Below, piece by piece: positions 27,426 through 35,951 of a DNA stretch of 45,400 nucleotides; within the stretch, counting starts at the first letter, position 1; the number at the start of each line of letters is the position of its first letter. The notes beneath the pieces were generated by a model, which did not search any database, was not told the origin of the DNA, and saw only the letters and a program-made list of their open reading frames with translations. The position numbers and the translations under genes are program-made. The DNA comes from JAJFFW01 sp038534195. Its GTDB lineage: Bacteria > Pseudomonadota > Alphaproteobacteria > Caulobacterales > Parvularculaceae. Where the stretch lies: the NCBI GenBank assembly GCA_038534195.1, contig JBCAXE010000029.1:1-45400 (forward strand), in the 5' to 3' direction.

Positions 27426-28462
27426 ACAAGGGACACTCGCAATCCGGCGCCGCGCTGATCACCGTCCTTTTCCTCGTCGTGATCCTGAGCTTCATCGTGC
27501 TGGCGCTGGGGCAGACCACCACGCGCGCCGCACAGCGCGCTATCGCGACACGCGCTCATGCTGAACTTTATTGGCGCGCTGTAGGCCTTGAAGCGCTCGC
27601 CAAAACCGCGCTCGAGGCGGCGTTGCAAGAGTCGATTACTCTAACAGCGGAAAGCCCGATCCTAGCCGCCGTTTACGATGTGCCCATGGAGGGCGCGAAC
27701 GCACGCTTCGGCTTCGTCGATCAGACGACATGTTTCAACGTAAACAGTCTGGTGCGCAGCGAGGCGGCGGCCGGGGACAGCATCAACGGTCAGTCGCGCG
27801 CGGAGATGATGTCGTTCGCCGAAAAAGTGGGCATCAGCGGCGCCGATATGGACGGCCTTGTCTCGGTAATCGTGGACTGGATTGACGCGGACGATTTCCA
27901 GGAGTCGCGCGGCGCCGAAGACAATTTCTATACGGCGTTGCCGACGCCATACCGCACCGGCGGCGGGATCCTCGCCGACGTGAGCGAAGTCCGGGCGATG
28001 GCGAATGTGGATGAGGACTTCTACCAATTATTAAGCCCGATCCTTTGCGCCCACCCCGACAATGAACAAACGCAAATCAACGTGAATTTATTGCAACGGG
28101 AGCACGCGCCGCTACTCGCCGCGGTTCTCGGGCCCAATGTCCAAGCCTCGGACGCCGAAAATATCATCCAGGAACGTCCCCCAAGCGGGTACGAGGATAT
28201 TAACGATTTCTTCCAGCAGGAAGCGGTGAGGGCGGTTCAAACGAGCCCGCGCGGCGCGAACAACAATAACCGCGGCGCGAACGGCCAGAATGGCGGCGGC
28301 GAGGGCCCCGCAGGCGGCGGAAGATTGGCAGTGACTTCTAAATATTTGACCGCTAGAGGTGTGGTGGAGCAGAGTGGTATGTCGCTGGAATTGAACATCT
28401 TATTCAAATTGGACGGTCCCGAGGCCACGGTGGTCTCGCGCCGGATCGGCAGGCGCACATGA
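27422..28462 (+). CDS. gspK: Minor pseudopilin GspK (tip-capping)
   Basis: The largest pseudopilin, 346 residues, which caps the tip with its alpha domain. The helix region is QSG|AALITVLFLVVILSFIVLAL; as is normal for GspK, the +5 Glu is absent. Family segments are CFNVNSLV, VSVIVDWIDADDFQESRGAEDNFY and YRTGGGILADVSEVRAM. A linker of Asn/Gly-rich composition (roughly nt 28240-28322) sits before the last beta segment and is longer than I would expect. The start is GTG 27422, overlapping the gspJ stop; the stop overlaps gspL (ATGA). Confidence 0.93.
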   Translation: MNKGHSQSGAALITVLFLVVILSFIVLALGQTTTRAAQRAIATRAHAELYWRAVGLEALAKTALEAALQESITLTAESPILAAVYDVPMEGANARFGFVDQTTCFNVNSLVRSEAAAGDSINGQSRAEMMSFAEKVGISGADMDGLVSVIVDWIDADDFQESRGAEDNFYTALPTPYRTGGGILADVSEVRAMANVDEDFYQLLSPILCAHPDNEQTQINVNLLQREHAPLLAAVLGPNVQASDAENIIQERPPSGYEDINDFFQQEAVRAVQTSPRGANNNNRGANGQNGGGEGPAGGGRLAVTSKYLTARGVVEQSGMSLELNILFKLDGPEATVVSRRIGRRT

Positions 28463-29658
28463 CGCGAAATCTACTTCTCTTTCTCGGCGAGCGGTCGGAC
28501 GCGGCGATCCATTGGGGCGTCGTCGACGGCGAGGGCGTGGAGGAGACGGGATATCTTTTCAACGCGGAGGCGCTTGAGACGCTGAGCCCGCGCCAAAGCG
28601 ACGTCGATCGCATCATCGCGTATTTGCCGGCCGAGCAAAGCACGCTGATTTCCGTACTGGCGCCGCCGAAAACATCCTCAAAGTTCATCGCCGCTGCAGC
28701 GTTCATGCTGGAAGACGAACTCAGTGAGCCGATCGAAAATATTCACTTCGTCACGCACAAAACCGGCGATAGCGGCCTCGCGATTGCGGTGCGCGACAAC
28801 ATCGTCTCCGCATGGCGCGACGCGTTCGCTGAGGCGGGCGTGGAATTGGATATCTTAACGACCGATGCAGCGGCGCTGATTGATATCAGCGATGACTGCA
28901 TCGTCATCAGGAACAGTGCGCGGACGATTGTGGCGAACGGCGCCAACGCTTTCGCCTGCGACAACGATCTACTGGACATCGTCTCCGGCGACCTTGCGGG
29001 TAATCTTAGCGACAAGCGCGTTCAGTGTCTTGGTGAAGACAATGACCTGCCGGACATATTCGCGGATCAGGAAACCGACTGGTTAGGGCCGCTCGACGAT
29101 GCGCGGCGTGTTGAGTTTTACGCGCAAGCCCTCAATGTGGCTGCGCCCGTCAATTTGTTGCAAGGGGCCTATCGCAAGAAAATGCAATGGCGCGTAGGGT
29201 TGTCGCAGTGGCGCGGGGCCGCCCTGATCGCGGCCGGGCTTGCGGCGATCAGCTTTGCAACCGTCGCGCTCGACGCTTGGCGTTCGGACCGGGCAAGCGC
29301 GCGTTGGACCAGCCTCGCCCAACAACTGCACGCCTCGAGCTTCCCGGAAGCGAGCGGCGTCGATCCGGTGGCTCACGCGCGCGGCATGTTGAGCGCCGGC
29401 GGCGACAGCGGGTCCTTCCTGATCCTGAGTGCACGGTTCACTGAAGCGCTCGCCGACAATGACGAGATCCAGATTGACCGCATCGGCTATGACAGCGCGC
29501 AAGGGCGGTTCTCCGTGAGCGTGCGCAGCCAGACCGACGCAGCGATCGAAGCCTTCCGTGAAGAGCTGACGCGTCTCGGCGTCACCGTCCGCGACAATGG
29601 CGGCTACCGCCAGTCCCGCGGGCAACGGGTCGGCGAACTATTGGCGGAGCTGTCATGA
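28459..29658 (+). CDS. gspL: Type II secretion system protein L
   Basis: Bitopic inner-membrane protein that anchors GspE to the platform. In its 399 residues the N-terminal cytoplasmic part has the actin-like GspL fold pattern (LAPPKTSSKFIAAAAFMLEDELSEPIENIHFV, then a DAAALIDI segment). One membrane helix lies near residues 255-275 (ALIAAGLAAISFATVAL), followed by a periplasmic ferredoxin-like domain near the C-terminus. Sequence conservation in GspL is low. The call rests on these features and on its exact position between gspK and gspM, with ATGA overlaps on both sides. Confidence 0.9.
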   Translation: MTRNLLLFLGERSDAAIHWGVVDGEGVEETGYLFNAEALETLSPRQSDVDRIIAYLPAEQSTLISVLAPPKTSSKFIAAAAFMLEDELSEPIENIHFVTHKTGDSGLAIAVRDNIVSAWRDAFAEAGVELDILTTDAAALIDISDDCIVIRNSARTIVANGANAFACDNDLLDIVSGDLAGNLSDKRVQCLGEDNDLPDIFADQETDWLGPLDDARRVEFYAQALNVAAPVNLLQGAYRKKMQWRVGLSQWRGAALIAAGLAAISFATVALDAWRSDRASARWTSLAQQLHASSFPEASGVDPVAHARGMLSAGGDSGSFLILSARFTEALADNDEIQIDRIGYDSAQGRFSVSVRSQTDAAIEAFREELTRLGVTVRDNGGYRQSRGQRVGELLAELS

Positions 29659-30128
29659 GCGCGTTCTGGCGAAATTTGAGCGACCGGGAACGCCTGATGG
29701 TGACTGTCGGCGGCGCGATCGTCGCGGTCTGTTTATTCCTGTTACTGATCGTCAATCCGATCACCTCTTGGCGCAGCGCTGCGGCCGACCGAGCCACAGC
29801 GGCTGAACGAAACTATGCGATGGTGCGTCAGGCGGCGGCGAAACAGCCGACGACCGATGTGGCGGCGGACATCGACGCAGACACGCCGGTGAGAATTGTC
29901 CTGTCGCAAACGACAAACCAGCTTGGCTTTTCGCTGACATCGATTAACCCCTTGCCCGACGGCAATGTTTCGGCGAGCGCGAATAATGTGAGCGCCGATC
30001 AGCTTTTTGCCTGGATCGGCGATCTGCAGTCCAACTACGGGATCGCAATTGTGACGGCCGATATCGCGCGCGATACGGAAAATCCGGAAAATGTTCGCGC
30101 ACAGATCACGTTTGGCCGAACCGGTTAG
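29655..30128 (+). CDS. gspM: Type II secretion system protein M
   Basis: A 157-residue bitopic inner-membrane protein that stabilises GspL. It has the typical short basic N-terminus SAFWRNLSDRERLMV, one membrane helix (residues about 18-36), a coiled segment rich in Ala and Arg, and a small C-terminal ferredoxin-like domain (LGFSLTSINPLPDGNVSASANNVSADQLFAWIGDLQ). The start overlaps the gspL stop. Confidence 0.9.
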   Translation: MSAFWRNLSDRERLMVTVGGAIVAVCLFLLLIVNPITSWRSAAADRATAAERNYAMVRQAAAKQPTTDVAADIDADTPVRIVLSQTTNQLGFSLTSINPLPDGNVSASANNVSADQLFAWIGDLQSNYGIAIVTADIARDTENPENVRAQITFGRTG

Positions 30129-30143
30129 TCAGCGGCGGTGACG

Positions 30144-30908
30144 ATGTTGAAGAGTATCTTAAAACGCCCGCTGCAAATCATACTCTGTTGCGTTGTATTT
30201 CTCGTCGCCGTTGTTGCGACAGCGCCGGCCAGTCTGATTATTCCTGCAGGAAACGCCTTGCCCGACGGCATCCGCTTCGGCTCAATCACGGGGACCATCT
30301 GGTCCGGCGTCGTACATAACGTCTCGGTCAGTGGCGCCGACGCTGGCGATGTGACGTATAAGACGAACGCGCTATCGCTGCTTCTTGGCCGTCTTGAGGC
30401 GCGCGTTTCAGGCGATGGCGCCGACCTATATGGCAACGGCGTTGTGTCCGCAGGCCTCGATAAAAAATGGCGCGCGCGTGACTTAAATCTAAACGTGAAC
30501 CTGGCCGCGATCGGCAAGCGCTACAATTTCATGGGCGCGCCAACCAAGGGCCTGGCGTCGCTCAAGCTTGTCGATCTTGCGTACGCCGCGAAGGGGTGCG
30601 CGGGCGCCGAAGGCGAAGTTTGGACGGATTTGTTGCATGGCGCCGTCAGCGCATTCAGCAAAGAACCGTTTGATCTCGCGGGACCCATCTTGTGCGAGGA
30701 GGGCGACATCAAAATCGCCTTGACGGGCGCGAACGCGGAAGGTGAGGCGAGCGTCTTCCTCGTTATCCACCCCGAATTGCGCTATACGGTGACCGCCGAT
30801 GTGACGCCGCAAAGACGTGAAGTCGATCAAGCCTTGCGGTTAATGGGATTCGAAGAGGGGCCGGACGGGCTCGTCTATGATGCGACCGGTGTCTTTAAGG
30901 GAGTATGA
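30144..30908 (+). CDS. gspN: Type II secretion system protein N
   Basis: An optional T2SS component of about 254 residues with one N-terminal membrane helix (LQIILCCVVFLVAVVATAPASLI), followed by a periplasmic domain with the GspN pattern LPDGIRFGSITGTIWSGVVHNV. Its role is not firmly known; it may assist assembly together with GspC and GspD. ATG 30144 is preferred (GGCGG upstream); GTG 30138 is two codons earlier in the same frame. The stop overlaps the ATG of the next gene. Confidence 0.88.
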   Translation: MLKSILKRPLQIILCCVVFLVAVVATAPASLIIPAGNALPDGIRFGSITGTIWSGVVHNVSVSGADAGDVTYKTNALSLLLGRLEARVSGDGADLYGNGVVSAGLDKKWRARDLNLNVNLAAIGKRYNFMGAPTKGLASLKLVDLAYAAKGCAGAEGEVWTDLLHGAVSAFSKEPFDLAGPILCEEGDIKIALTGANAEGEASVFLVIHPELRYTVTADVTPQRREVDQALRLMGFEEGPDGLVYDATGVFKGV

Positions 30909-31402
30909 CGGCCATGAAACAGGGTCTCGCATTCATCGCGCTCGCTGCGCTTGGTTTAGCAGCCTGCGAAACCACAGGCGGTTCCCGGCAAAGCACTGGC
31001 GCCATAACCCAACAACCCCTCGAAGAAGGATACATCCTCACGCGTATCGCCGATTCTACATTACCAGCGGGCGAATGCGGCATGATCCTGTGGACGCTGG
31101 AAGATGACAGGCCCGAACCGATCTTTCGGTATGTGGCGGGAAAGACTGGCGATATGTCTTTGAACGGCGCGCCCACGACCCTGACGAGACTGCAATCGGA
31201 AGGCTCGCGCGGCTTCGGCATTTCCGAAGCGCAAGTCTTTACAGACGACACACAACAATTGCAGGTGATCGTCACTGCAAAGATTGGTTTAGGGTTCGAT
31301 GGCGGCGCCTATCTCGAACGCGGTCTGATCACAATCGAAAACGAAGAAGGCTGGCGAACCGTGACGCCGACGGCCGGTATCGCCGGGTGCCGGAGCAAAT
31401 AA
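30905..31402 (+). CDS. Small lipoprotein coupled to the gsp operon (function unknown)
   Basis: A 165-residue predicted lipoprotein. The signal peptide MTAMKQGLAFIALAALGLAAC ends in the lipobox LAAC; the next residues ETTGG do not contain Asp at +2, so outer-membrane sorting is expected. The body is beta-rich (ILTRIADSTLPAGECGMILWTLEDDRPEPIF, then TAKIGLGFDGGAYLERGLITIENEEGW) with three further cysteines or fewer. I do not recognise a family. Its start codon overlaps the gspN stop (ATGA), so it is made with the secretion system and could be a pilotin or secretin-accessory lipoprotein; this is inferred from position and lipidation only. Confidence 0.8.
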   Translation: MTAMKQGLAFIALAALGLAACETTGGSRQSTGAITQQPLEEGYILTRIADSTLPAGECGMILWTLEDDRPEPIFRYVAGKTGDMSLNGAPTTLTRLQSEGSRGFGISEAQVFTDDTQQLQVIVTAKIGLGFDGGAYLERGLITIENEEGWRTVTPTAGIAGCRSK

Positions 31403-31420
31403 CCGGCTGCCCGCGCGTTC

Positions 31421-32161
31421 TTAATGCCCTTGCATACTGCGTAGAACGACCGCTGCTGTCGCGATAACGACGCCAAGGCTCGCTACCGGGTAGCCGCGTT
31501 TTTCCGGCGTCAGGCGCGCATGCGGTCCCAGGTGGAAGACAATGATGTATATCAGCCCGCCGGCCGTGACGCCAAGGAGCGTTGAGAACGGCAAAGCGTC
31601 CGTAAAGATCGAAGCGAAGATCGCGCCGGCGATCGTTGTCATTGACGCGGCGATGAACGCCCAGAAGCCCGCTGTGCGCACGCCCATGCCCGCTTCACGT
31701 AATAGGAAGAACGCAATCACGCCTTCAGGAAACTCATGCAGCAACAAACCGAGCGTCGAGATCCAGCCGGTGAAAAGGTGGTCATGGAAGGACGATTCAT
31801 AAATGACGCCGTCAAGAAAGGAGTGGGCGCCAAGCGCGAGAATTGACGCGTAGCCGAACGCGACGCGCTCGCTTCCATTATGCCCGCGATTACTGAAACG
31901 CAGCGCGACGCCAATCACAAACATTACGCCAAAACCGGCCAGCGTCGCTTTCCACGCGCCTGGCGACGATTCGATGGCTTCTGGCACCAGATGAAACCCG
32001 ACCGCGACCGTGAGGACGCCGATGGCGAAGGCGGAAAAATAACTGCTGTTGCGGCGCCCCCAGTCGCCGAGCAACGCCATCGACACGAGGCCCGCCGTGC
32101 TCACGCAGGCAGCCGCTATGCTGGCCAACAGGCCATAATCGATGTGCACTTCCCCGAACAC
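31421..32161 (-). CDS. ZIP-family divalent metal transporter
   Basis: Inner-membrane importer of zinc or another divalent metal. The 246 residues carry eight hydrophobic segments, and the metal-path helices show LGAHSFLDGVIY and LLLHEFPEGVIAFF, the HxxxD/E and HEFPEG signatures of the GufA/ZupT branch. The start is GTG 32161 with AGGGGA about 10 nt upstream. It diverges from a CDF efflux gene across 276 bp, which makes a metal-homeostasis locus with importer and exporter back to back. Confidence 0.9.
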   Translation of the reverse strand: MFGEVHIDYGLLASIAAACVSTAGLVSMALLGDWGRRNSSYFSAFAIGVLTVAVGFHLVPEAIESSPGAWKATLAGFGVMFVIGVALRFSNRGHNGSERVAFGYASILALGAHSFLDGVIYESSFHDHLFTGWISTLGLLLHEFPEGVIAFFLLREAGMGVRTAGFWAFIAASMTTIAGAIFASIFTDALPFSTLLGVTAGGLIYIIVFHLGPHARLTPEKRGYPVASLGVVIATAAVVLRSMQGH

Positions 32162-32318
32162 GCGAACCTATCCCCTTAACCTGCAATCGCCGGCAGGTTT
32201 CGCCGTCATAACATCACAGCAAATCAAAATCGAATATAGCAACTAAAATGTTATCACGTCTCTTTTTTGATGGGCGAGCGGTTGGTTCTTTCGCCAGTGC
32301 GGCATAATTGCAAGTCTC

Positions 32319-32331
32319 ATTTGTCACAAAT
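32319..32331. promoter_or_regulatory. 13-bp perfect palindrome between the ZIP and CDF genes
   Basis: ATTTGT-C-ACAAAT is a perfect inverted repeat in the 276-bp divergent gap (32162-32437), 107 bp before the CDF start and 158 bp from the ZIP start. It could be the operator of a metal-responsive regulator. A weaker inverted repeat, ATAgCA-N7-TGTTAT (32236-32254), lies nearer the ZIP gene. Neither could be matched with certainty to a named box. No other gene is seen in the gap. Confidence 0.35.
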
Positions 32332-32437
32332 TTGAGCGTGCTGAGGCGAGCCAGCGGTTTCCTATTGCGCCAAGGCGGCGTACAAGAAGGTATCGCACCA
32401 TAAGATCAAGAATGATTTGCGCTGAAAGATTGGATTA

Positions 32438-33442
32438 ATGACCCATTGCGGCCATGACCATCATCATCACAGCACGGGCGACGGCCGGCGGCTCCTCGCC
32501 GCTTTCGCGGTCATCGCTGTCTTTATGGTTGTGGAAGCTGTGGGCGGGATCTTATCAGGCTCGCTTGCGCTTCTGGCGGACGCCACGCACATGCTCACCG
32601 ACGCCTTCGCGCTCGCGCTCGCCGCCAGTGCGCAATGGTTCGCGCATCGCCCGGCCGATCAGCAGCTTCATTTCGGATACCGCCGAACGCAGGTTCTGGC
32701 CGCGTTCGTCAATGGCGTTGTTCTCTCCGTGCTCCTCGCCTGGATCGCCTTCGAGGCGGTGAAACGGTTCTTCTTCGCGCCGGTCGACGTGGATTGGTCG
32801 CTGATGTTGAACATCGCGATTATCGGCCTGCTCGCGAACGGCATCGCCTTCTTCATTCTTCACCGCTCACCAACTGACAACGTCAATATTCGCGGCGCCA
32901 TGTTGCATGTGATCAGCGACCTTGTCGGCTCCGTTGCAGCGATTATCGGTGCGCTTATCATCGCCGCCACCGGCTGGACAAGAATTGACCCGGTTCTCTC
33001 GATCATCGTTGCGATTCTGATCGGACGGTCCGCATGGCGATTAATTTACGAGACTGGGCATATTCTCATGGAAGGCGCCCCAAAGAACATCAATGTGGAC
33101 AAGCTCGTCAGCGATCTTCATGAAGCGGCCCCCGACGTTGTTGATATCCACCAGGTGAAAATCTGGCAACTGACGCCGGATGAAGTGCGCCTGACGATGC
33201 ACGCGAAAATCAAATCGCCGGAAGCCGCGCAAAAATCGTTGTCCAGCATGAAATCTTTGCTGGAAGACCGCTACGACATCCAGCAATCGACAGTCCAGGT
33301 TGAAATCGGCGACGATTGTCCGGACTGCAATCCGATCGAGACTTTCGAGACGCATTTCAAACCGGAAGAGAAGCAAGCGGGCGCGCCGTCGTTCGCGGCG
33401 AGCGGCGGCCAGCCGGCGGCGGTTGCTGCGGCGCATAAATAA
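32438..33442 (+). CDS. Cation diffusion facilitator (zinc-type efflux transporter)
   Basis: Proton-coupled metal exporter of the inner membrane, 334 residues. The N-terminus is histidine-rich (MTHCGHDHHHHS). Six helices follow, with the two metal-site motifs LLADATHMLTDA (helix II) and MLHVISDLVGSVAA (helix V). The cytoplasmic C-terminal ferredoxin-like domain (VDIHQVKIWQLTPDEVRLTMHAKI) ends in a CPDC pair. The HxxxD pattern in both helices is typical of zinc/cadmium transporters such as CzcD and ZitB. It diverges from the ZIP importer. Confidence 0.93.
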   Translation: MTHCGHDHHHHSTGDGRRLLAAFAVIAVFMVVEAVGGILSGSLALLADATHMLTDAFALALAASAQWFAHRPADQQLHFGYRRTQVLAAFVNGVVLSVLLAWIAFEAVKRFFFAPVDVDWSLMLNIAIIGLLANGIAFFILHRSPTDNVNIRGAMLHVISDLVGSVAAIIGALIIAATGWTRIDPVLSIIVAILIGRSAWRLIYETGHILMEGAPKNINVDKLVSDLHEAAPDVVDIHQVKIWQLTPDEVRLTMHAKIKSPEAAQKSLSSMKSLLEDRYDIQQSTVQVEIGDDCPDCNPIETFETHFKPEEKQAGAPSFAASGGQPAAVAAAHK

Positions 33443-33524
33443 TCTTCTTTCTTTGATGATCCATGGATATTTAGGCTGATTGGCGCCACAACGGTCCGAA
33501 CAGCCTCTTGGAGTCCGCCGCCTT

Positions 33525-34280
33525 ATGCCTCAGCCAACAGCAGCCATTCTCGCCATCGGCGATGAGCTTTTGTCCGGCAGAACGCGGGACGCCAACATCC
33601 ACTTTTTGGCGTCGTGGCTCACCGAACGCGGCGTCGCCTTGAGCGAAGCGCGCATCGTCGGCGACGAAGAAGGGGTCATCGCCTCCGCCTTGAACGCATT
33701 GCGATCCGCTCATGATTATGTTTTCACGTCCGGCGGCATCGGCCCCACGCATGACGACATCACCGCGGACGCAGTCGCAACAGCATTTAACCGGCCCGTG
33801 ATCGAGCATCCCGAAGCAATCGCGCTCATTGAACGCTGGTACGCCGCCAGGGATGAAGAGGTCACGCCCGCGCGGCGGCGTATGGCCCGCATGCCTGAGG
33901 GCGCGCGGCTCATCCCCAATCCCGTCACCGGCGCGCCGGGCGTCGCCATTGAGAATGTCTTCGTCATGGCGGGCGTGCCGTCCATATTTCAGGGCATGCT
34001 TAACGCGGTCGAAAAAGAGATCGAGGGCGGCGCGAAAATATACGCCTGCGCCGTCACGGCGGAAGGACTGCCGGAATCAAAGCTCGCCGATCAACTGGCC
34101 GATATTCAATCGGCGCTGAAAGGGGTCTCCATCGGCAGTTACCCGATCGATGGCGACGTTAAAGGCGTAACCATTGTCGCGCGCTCGGAAAACCTTTCGA
34201 CCGCCGAAGCCGCCATCGCTTCAGTGGCCGCTGCGATGCGCGCCCTCGGGGCCGACCCGATCATGAATGATCGGAAGTAA
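33525..34280 (+). CDS. CinA-like / MoaB-type molybdopterin-binding domain protein
   Basis: A 251-residue protein made of the MoCF_biosynth fold as found in the N-terminal half of CinA: AAILAIGDELLSGRTRDANIHFLASWLTERG, then DYVFTSGGIGPTHDDITADAVA and GAPGVAIENVFVMAGVPSIFQGML. The C-terminal nicotinamide-nucleotide amidase domain of full CinA is absent. This short form is common in alphaproteobacteria and is annotated as a competence/damage-inducible protein A family member; its cellular role is not settled. ATG 33525 gives the family start with GGAG 12 nt upstream; the longer frame from 33480 lacks support. It lies 12 nt before sdaA and is probably cotranscribed. Confidence 0.85.
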   Translation: MPQPTAAILAIGDELLSGRTRDANIHFLASWLTERGVALSEARIVGDEEGVIASALNALRSAHDYVFTSGGIGPTHDDITADAVATAFNRPVIEHPEAIALIERWYAARDEEVTPARRRMARMPEGARLIPNPVTGAPGVAIENVFVMAGVPSIFQGMLNAVEKEIEGGAKIYACAVTAEGLPESKLADQLADIQSALKGVSIGSYPIDGDVKGVTIVARSENLSTAEAAIASVAAAMRALGADPIMNDRK

Positions 34281-34292
34281 GCGGTACGGGCC

Positions 34293-35672
34293 ATGCTGAG
34301 CATCTTTGATATTTTCAAAGTCGGTATCGGTCCTTCAAGCTCGCATACGGTAGGGCCGATGCGGATTGCGCATCGCTTCCGCCGCGACGCCGGGAAAGCC
34401 GGATTTCTTGCGAAGACGCATCGCATCAAGATCGACCTGCACGGATCGCTCGCGCTAACGGGCGTCGGGCACGGCGCCGATAAGGCGGTCATGTTAGGGC
34501 TCCTCGGCTTTGAGCCGCATAAGACGGACCCGGACGCGGCGGAGAGGGCTGTCGAACAGGTTCGCCGCGCCAAAAGGCTCGTGCTGCCCGACGGGCCTGA
34601 AATCGCTTTTGATCCTGCGACGGATATCGATTTGCGCGGCGAAATCATTCCCGAAGTTCACCCAAATGAAATGCGCTTGTGGCTCTTCGATGAAGCGGGC
34701 GCGCCGATCTATGACGCGACTTTTTATTCTGTAGGCGGCGGATTTATCGCGAGCGCCGCCCAGCTCTTGACGCCGTCCGATGATGATTTGATCGCGCGCG
34801 CACCGATCGGCCCGTACGCCTTCGCATCGGCAAGGGACCTTCTGGCGATTACCGCGCAACGGCAAACGTCGATCCATGAAATCATTCTCGAAAATGAAGA
34901 CGCGTTGCGTCCGCGCGAAGAAACGATCGCGCGGCTGGACGAAATCTGGACGGTGATGCGCGACTGCATTGACCGGGGCTTGTGCACCGAAGGCGTTCTC
35001 CCAGGCGGGCTTCAAGTCACGCGCCGCGCGCCCGCGCTCTACCAGAAACTCCTCGATACGCCGCTCGCCAATGAGCGCGAGCAGCTCTTTGATTGGCTCA
35101 ACGTCTTCGCCATGGCGGTGAACGAAGAAAACGCCGCAGGCGGACGGGTTGTCACGGCGCCCACCAATGGCGCCGCGGGCATTATCCCGGCCGTTCTGAA
35201 GCATTATTGCGCCGGCGACGGCGTCACCAATCTGGGACACATCCGGTTGTTTCTGACGACCGCCGCCGCCATCGGCATGCTCTACAAACAACGCGCGTCC
35301 ATCTCAGGCGCGGAAATGGGTTGTCAGGGGGAGGTGGGCGTCGCTTGTTCCATGGCCGCAGCGGGCCTCGCGGCCGTATGGGGCGGCGAGCCGGCGCAGG
35401 TCGAGCACGCGGCGGAAATCGGGATGGAGCACAATCTCGGCCTCACCTGCGATCCTGTTGGGGGCCTCGTGCAAATTCCTTGCATCGAACGCAACGCGAT
35501 CGGCGCCGTGAAAGCAGTGAATGCCGCGCGCCTCGCTCTACGCGCCTCGGACGGCCACAAAGTCTCGCTCGATCAGGTGATCGAAACGATGCGTCAGACC
35601 GGTCTCGACATGTCCCGAAAATATAAGGAAACGAGCGAAGGCGGCCTCGCCGTCAACGTCGTCGAATGCTGA
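34293..35672 (+). CDS. sdaA: L-serine ammonia-lyase (iron-sulfur L-serine dehydratase)
   Basis: Converts L-serine to pyruvate and ammonia using a [4Fe-4S] cluster. This is the single-chain type: 459 residues with the beta domain first (SIFDIFKVGIGPSSSHTVGPMRIAHRF, HGSLALTGVGHGAD) and the alpha domain after it (RVVTAPTNGAAGIIPAVLKHY, EMGCQGEVGVACSMAAAGLAA, GLTCDPVGGLVQIPCIERN). Those segments contain the conserved cluster cysteines. It ends GLAVNVVEC, the usual cysteine tail. It is the last chromosomal protein gene before the integrated element. Confidence 0.96.
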   Translation: MLSIFDIFKVGIGPSSSHTVGPMRIAHRFRRDAGKAGFLAKTHRIKIDLHGSLALTGVGHGADKAVMLGLLGFEPHKTDPDAAERAVEQVRRAKRLVLPDGPEIAFDPATDIDLRGEIIPEVHPNEMRLWLFDEAGAPIYDATFYSVGGGFIASAAQLLTPSDDDLIARAPIGPYAFASARDLLAITAQRQTSIHEIILENEDALRPREETIARLDEIWTVMRDCIDRGLCTEGVLPGGLQVTRRAPALYQKLLDTPLANEREQLFDWLNVFAMAVNEENAAGGRVVTAPTNGAAGIIPAVLKHYCAGDGVTNLGHIRLFLTTAAAIGMLYKQRASISGAEMGCQGEVGVACSMAAAGLAAVWGGEPAQVEHAAEIGMEHNLGLTCDPVGGLVQIPCIERNAIGAVKAVNAARLALRASDGHKVSLDQVIETMRQTGLDMSRKYKETSEGGLAVNVVEC

Positions 35673-35773
35673 CGGGACGGGCGCGCGCTGATTAGGACTG
35701 CGTGGACCAGGAAAGGCCTTCAAATAACGCCGCGAACGGGCTAGACCGAACGCTACGCTGTTGTGAGCGCGTC

Positions 35774-35815
35774 GCGGGCGTGGTGGAATTGGTAGACACA
35801 ACAGACTTAAAATCT
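35774..35815 (+). pseudogene. 5' fragment of tRNA-Leu(UAA) without intron: left attachment scar
   Basis: This 42-nt stretch equals the acceptor 5' strand, D arm and anticodon 5' strand of tRNA-Leu(UAA), and reaches past the anticodon loop (GACTTAAAATCT). It then departs into unrelated AT-rich sequence at 35816. The first 38 nt repeat exactly at 37172-37209. The last bases (ATCT after AAA) match the 3' exon of the complete copy and not its intron, so this copy derives from an intron-less gene; only four bases decide this. Upstream sequence to 35673 is GC-rich and chromosomal in character. The fragment cannot form a tRNA. Confidence 0.88.
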
Positions 35816-35951
35816 TTCCGTGTTATGATTTTGACGATTTAATAACCAGTAAATTCAACGACTTATTGACTTAGACTCCCTATAATCCCAGCTAAATGGT
35901 CTTGCACACTTCTTACACACTGAAGCGTGCGTTCCCGCTTGGTTCTGGATT
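35816..35951. other. Left-end region of the element with GACTTA repeats
   Basis: This AT-rich 136 bp separates the tRNA fragment from the integrase. It contains GACTTA at 35860-35865 and 35868-35873 followed by GACT, echoing GACTTA of the anticodon core at 35804-35809. Such repeats near an attachment core could be integrase core- or arm-type sites. A TATAAT at 35881-35886 may be the -10 of the integrase promoter, but no well-placed -35 is seen. Confidence 0.3.

Noticed and set aside
32236..32254. ATAgCA-N7-TGTTAT as a Zur box upstream of the ZIP gene
   Set aside because: The half-sites are imperfect and point the opposite way to the TGTTAT-ATAACA form I know; kept only as a weak note.
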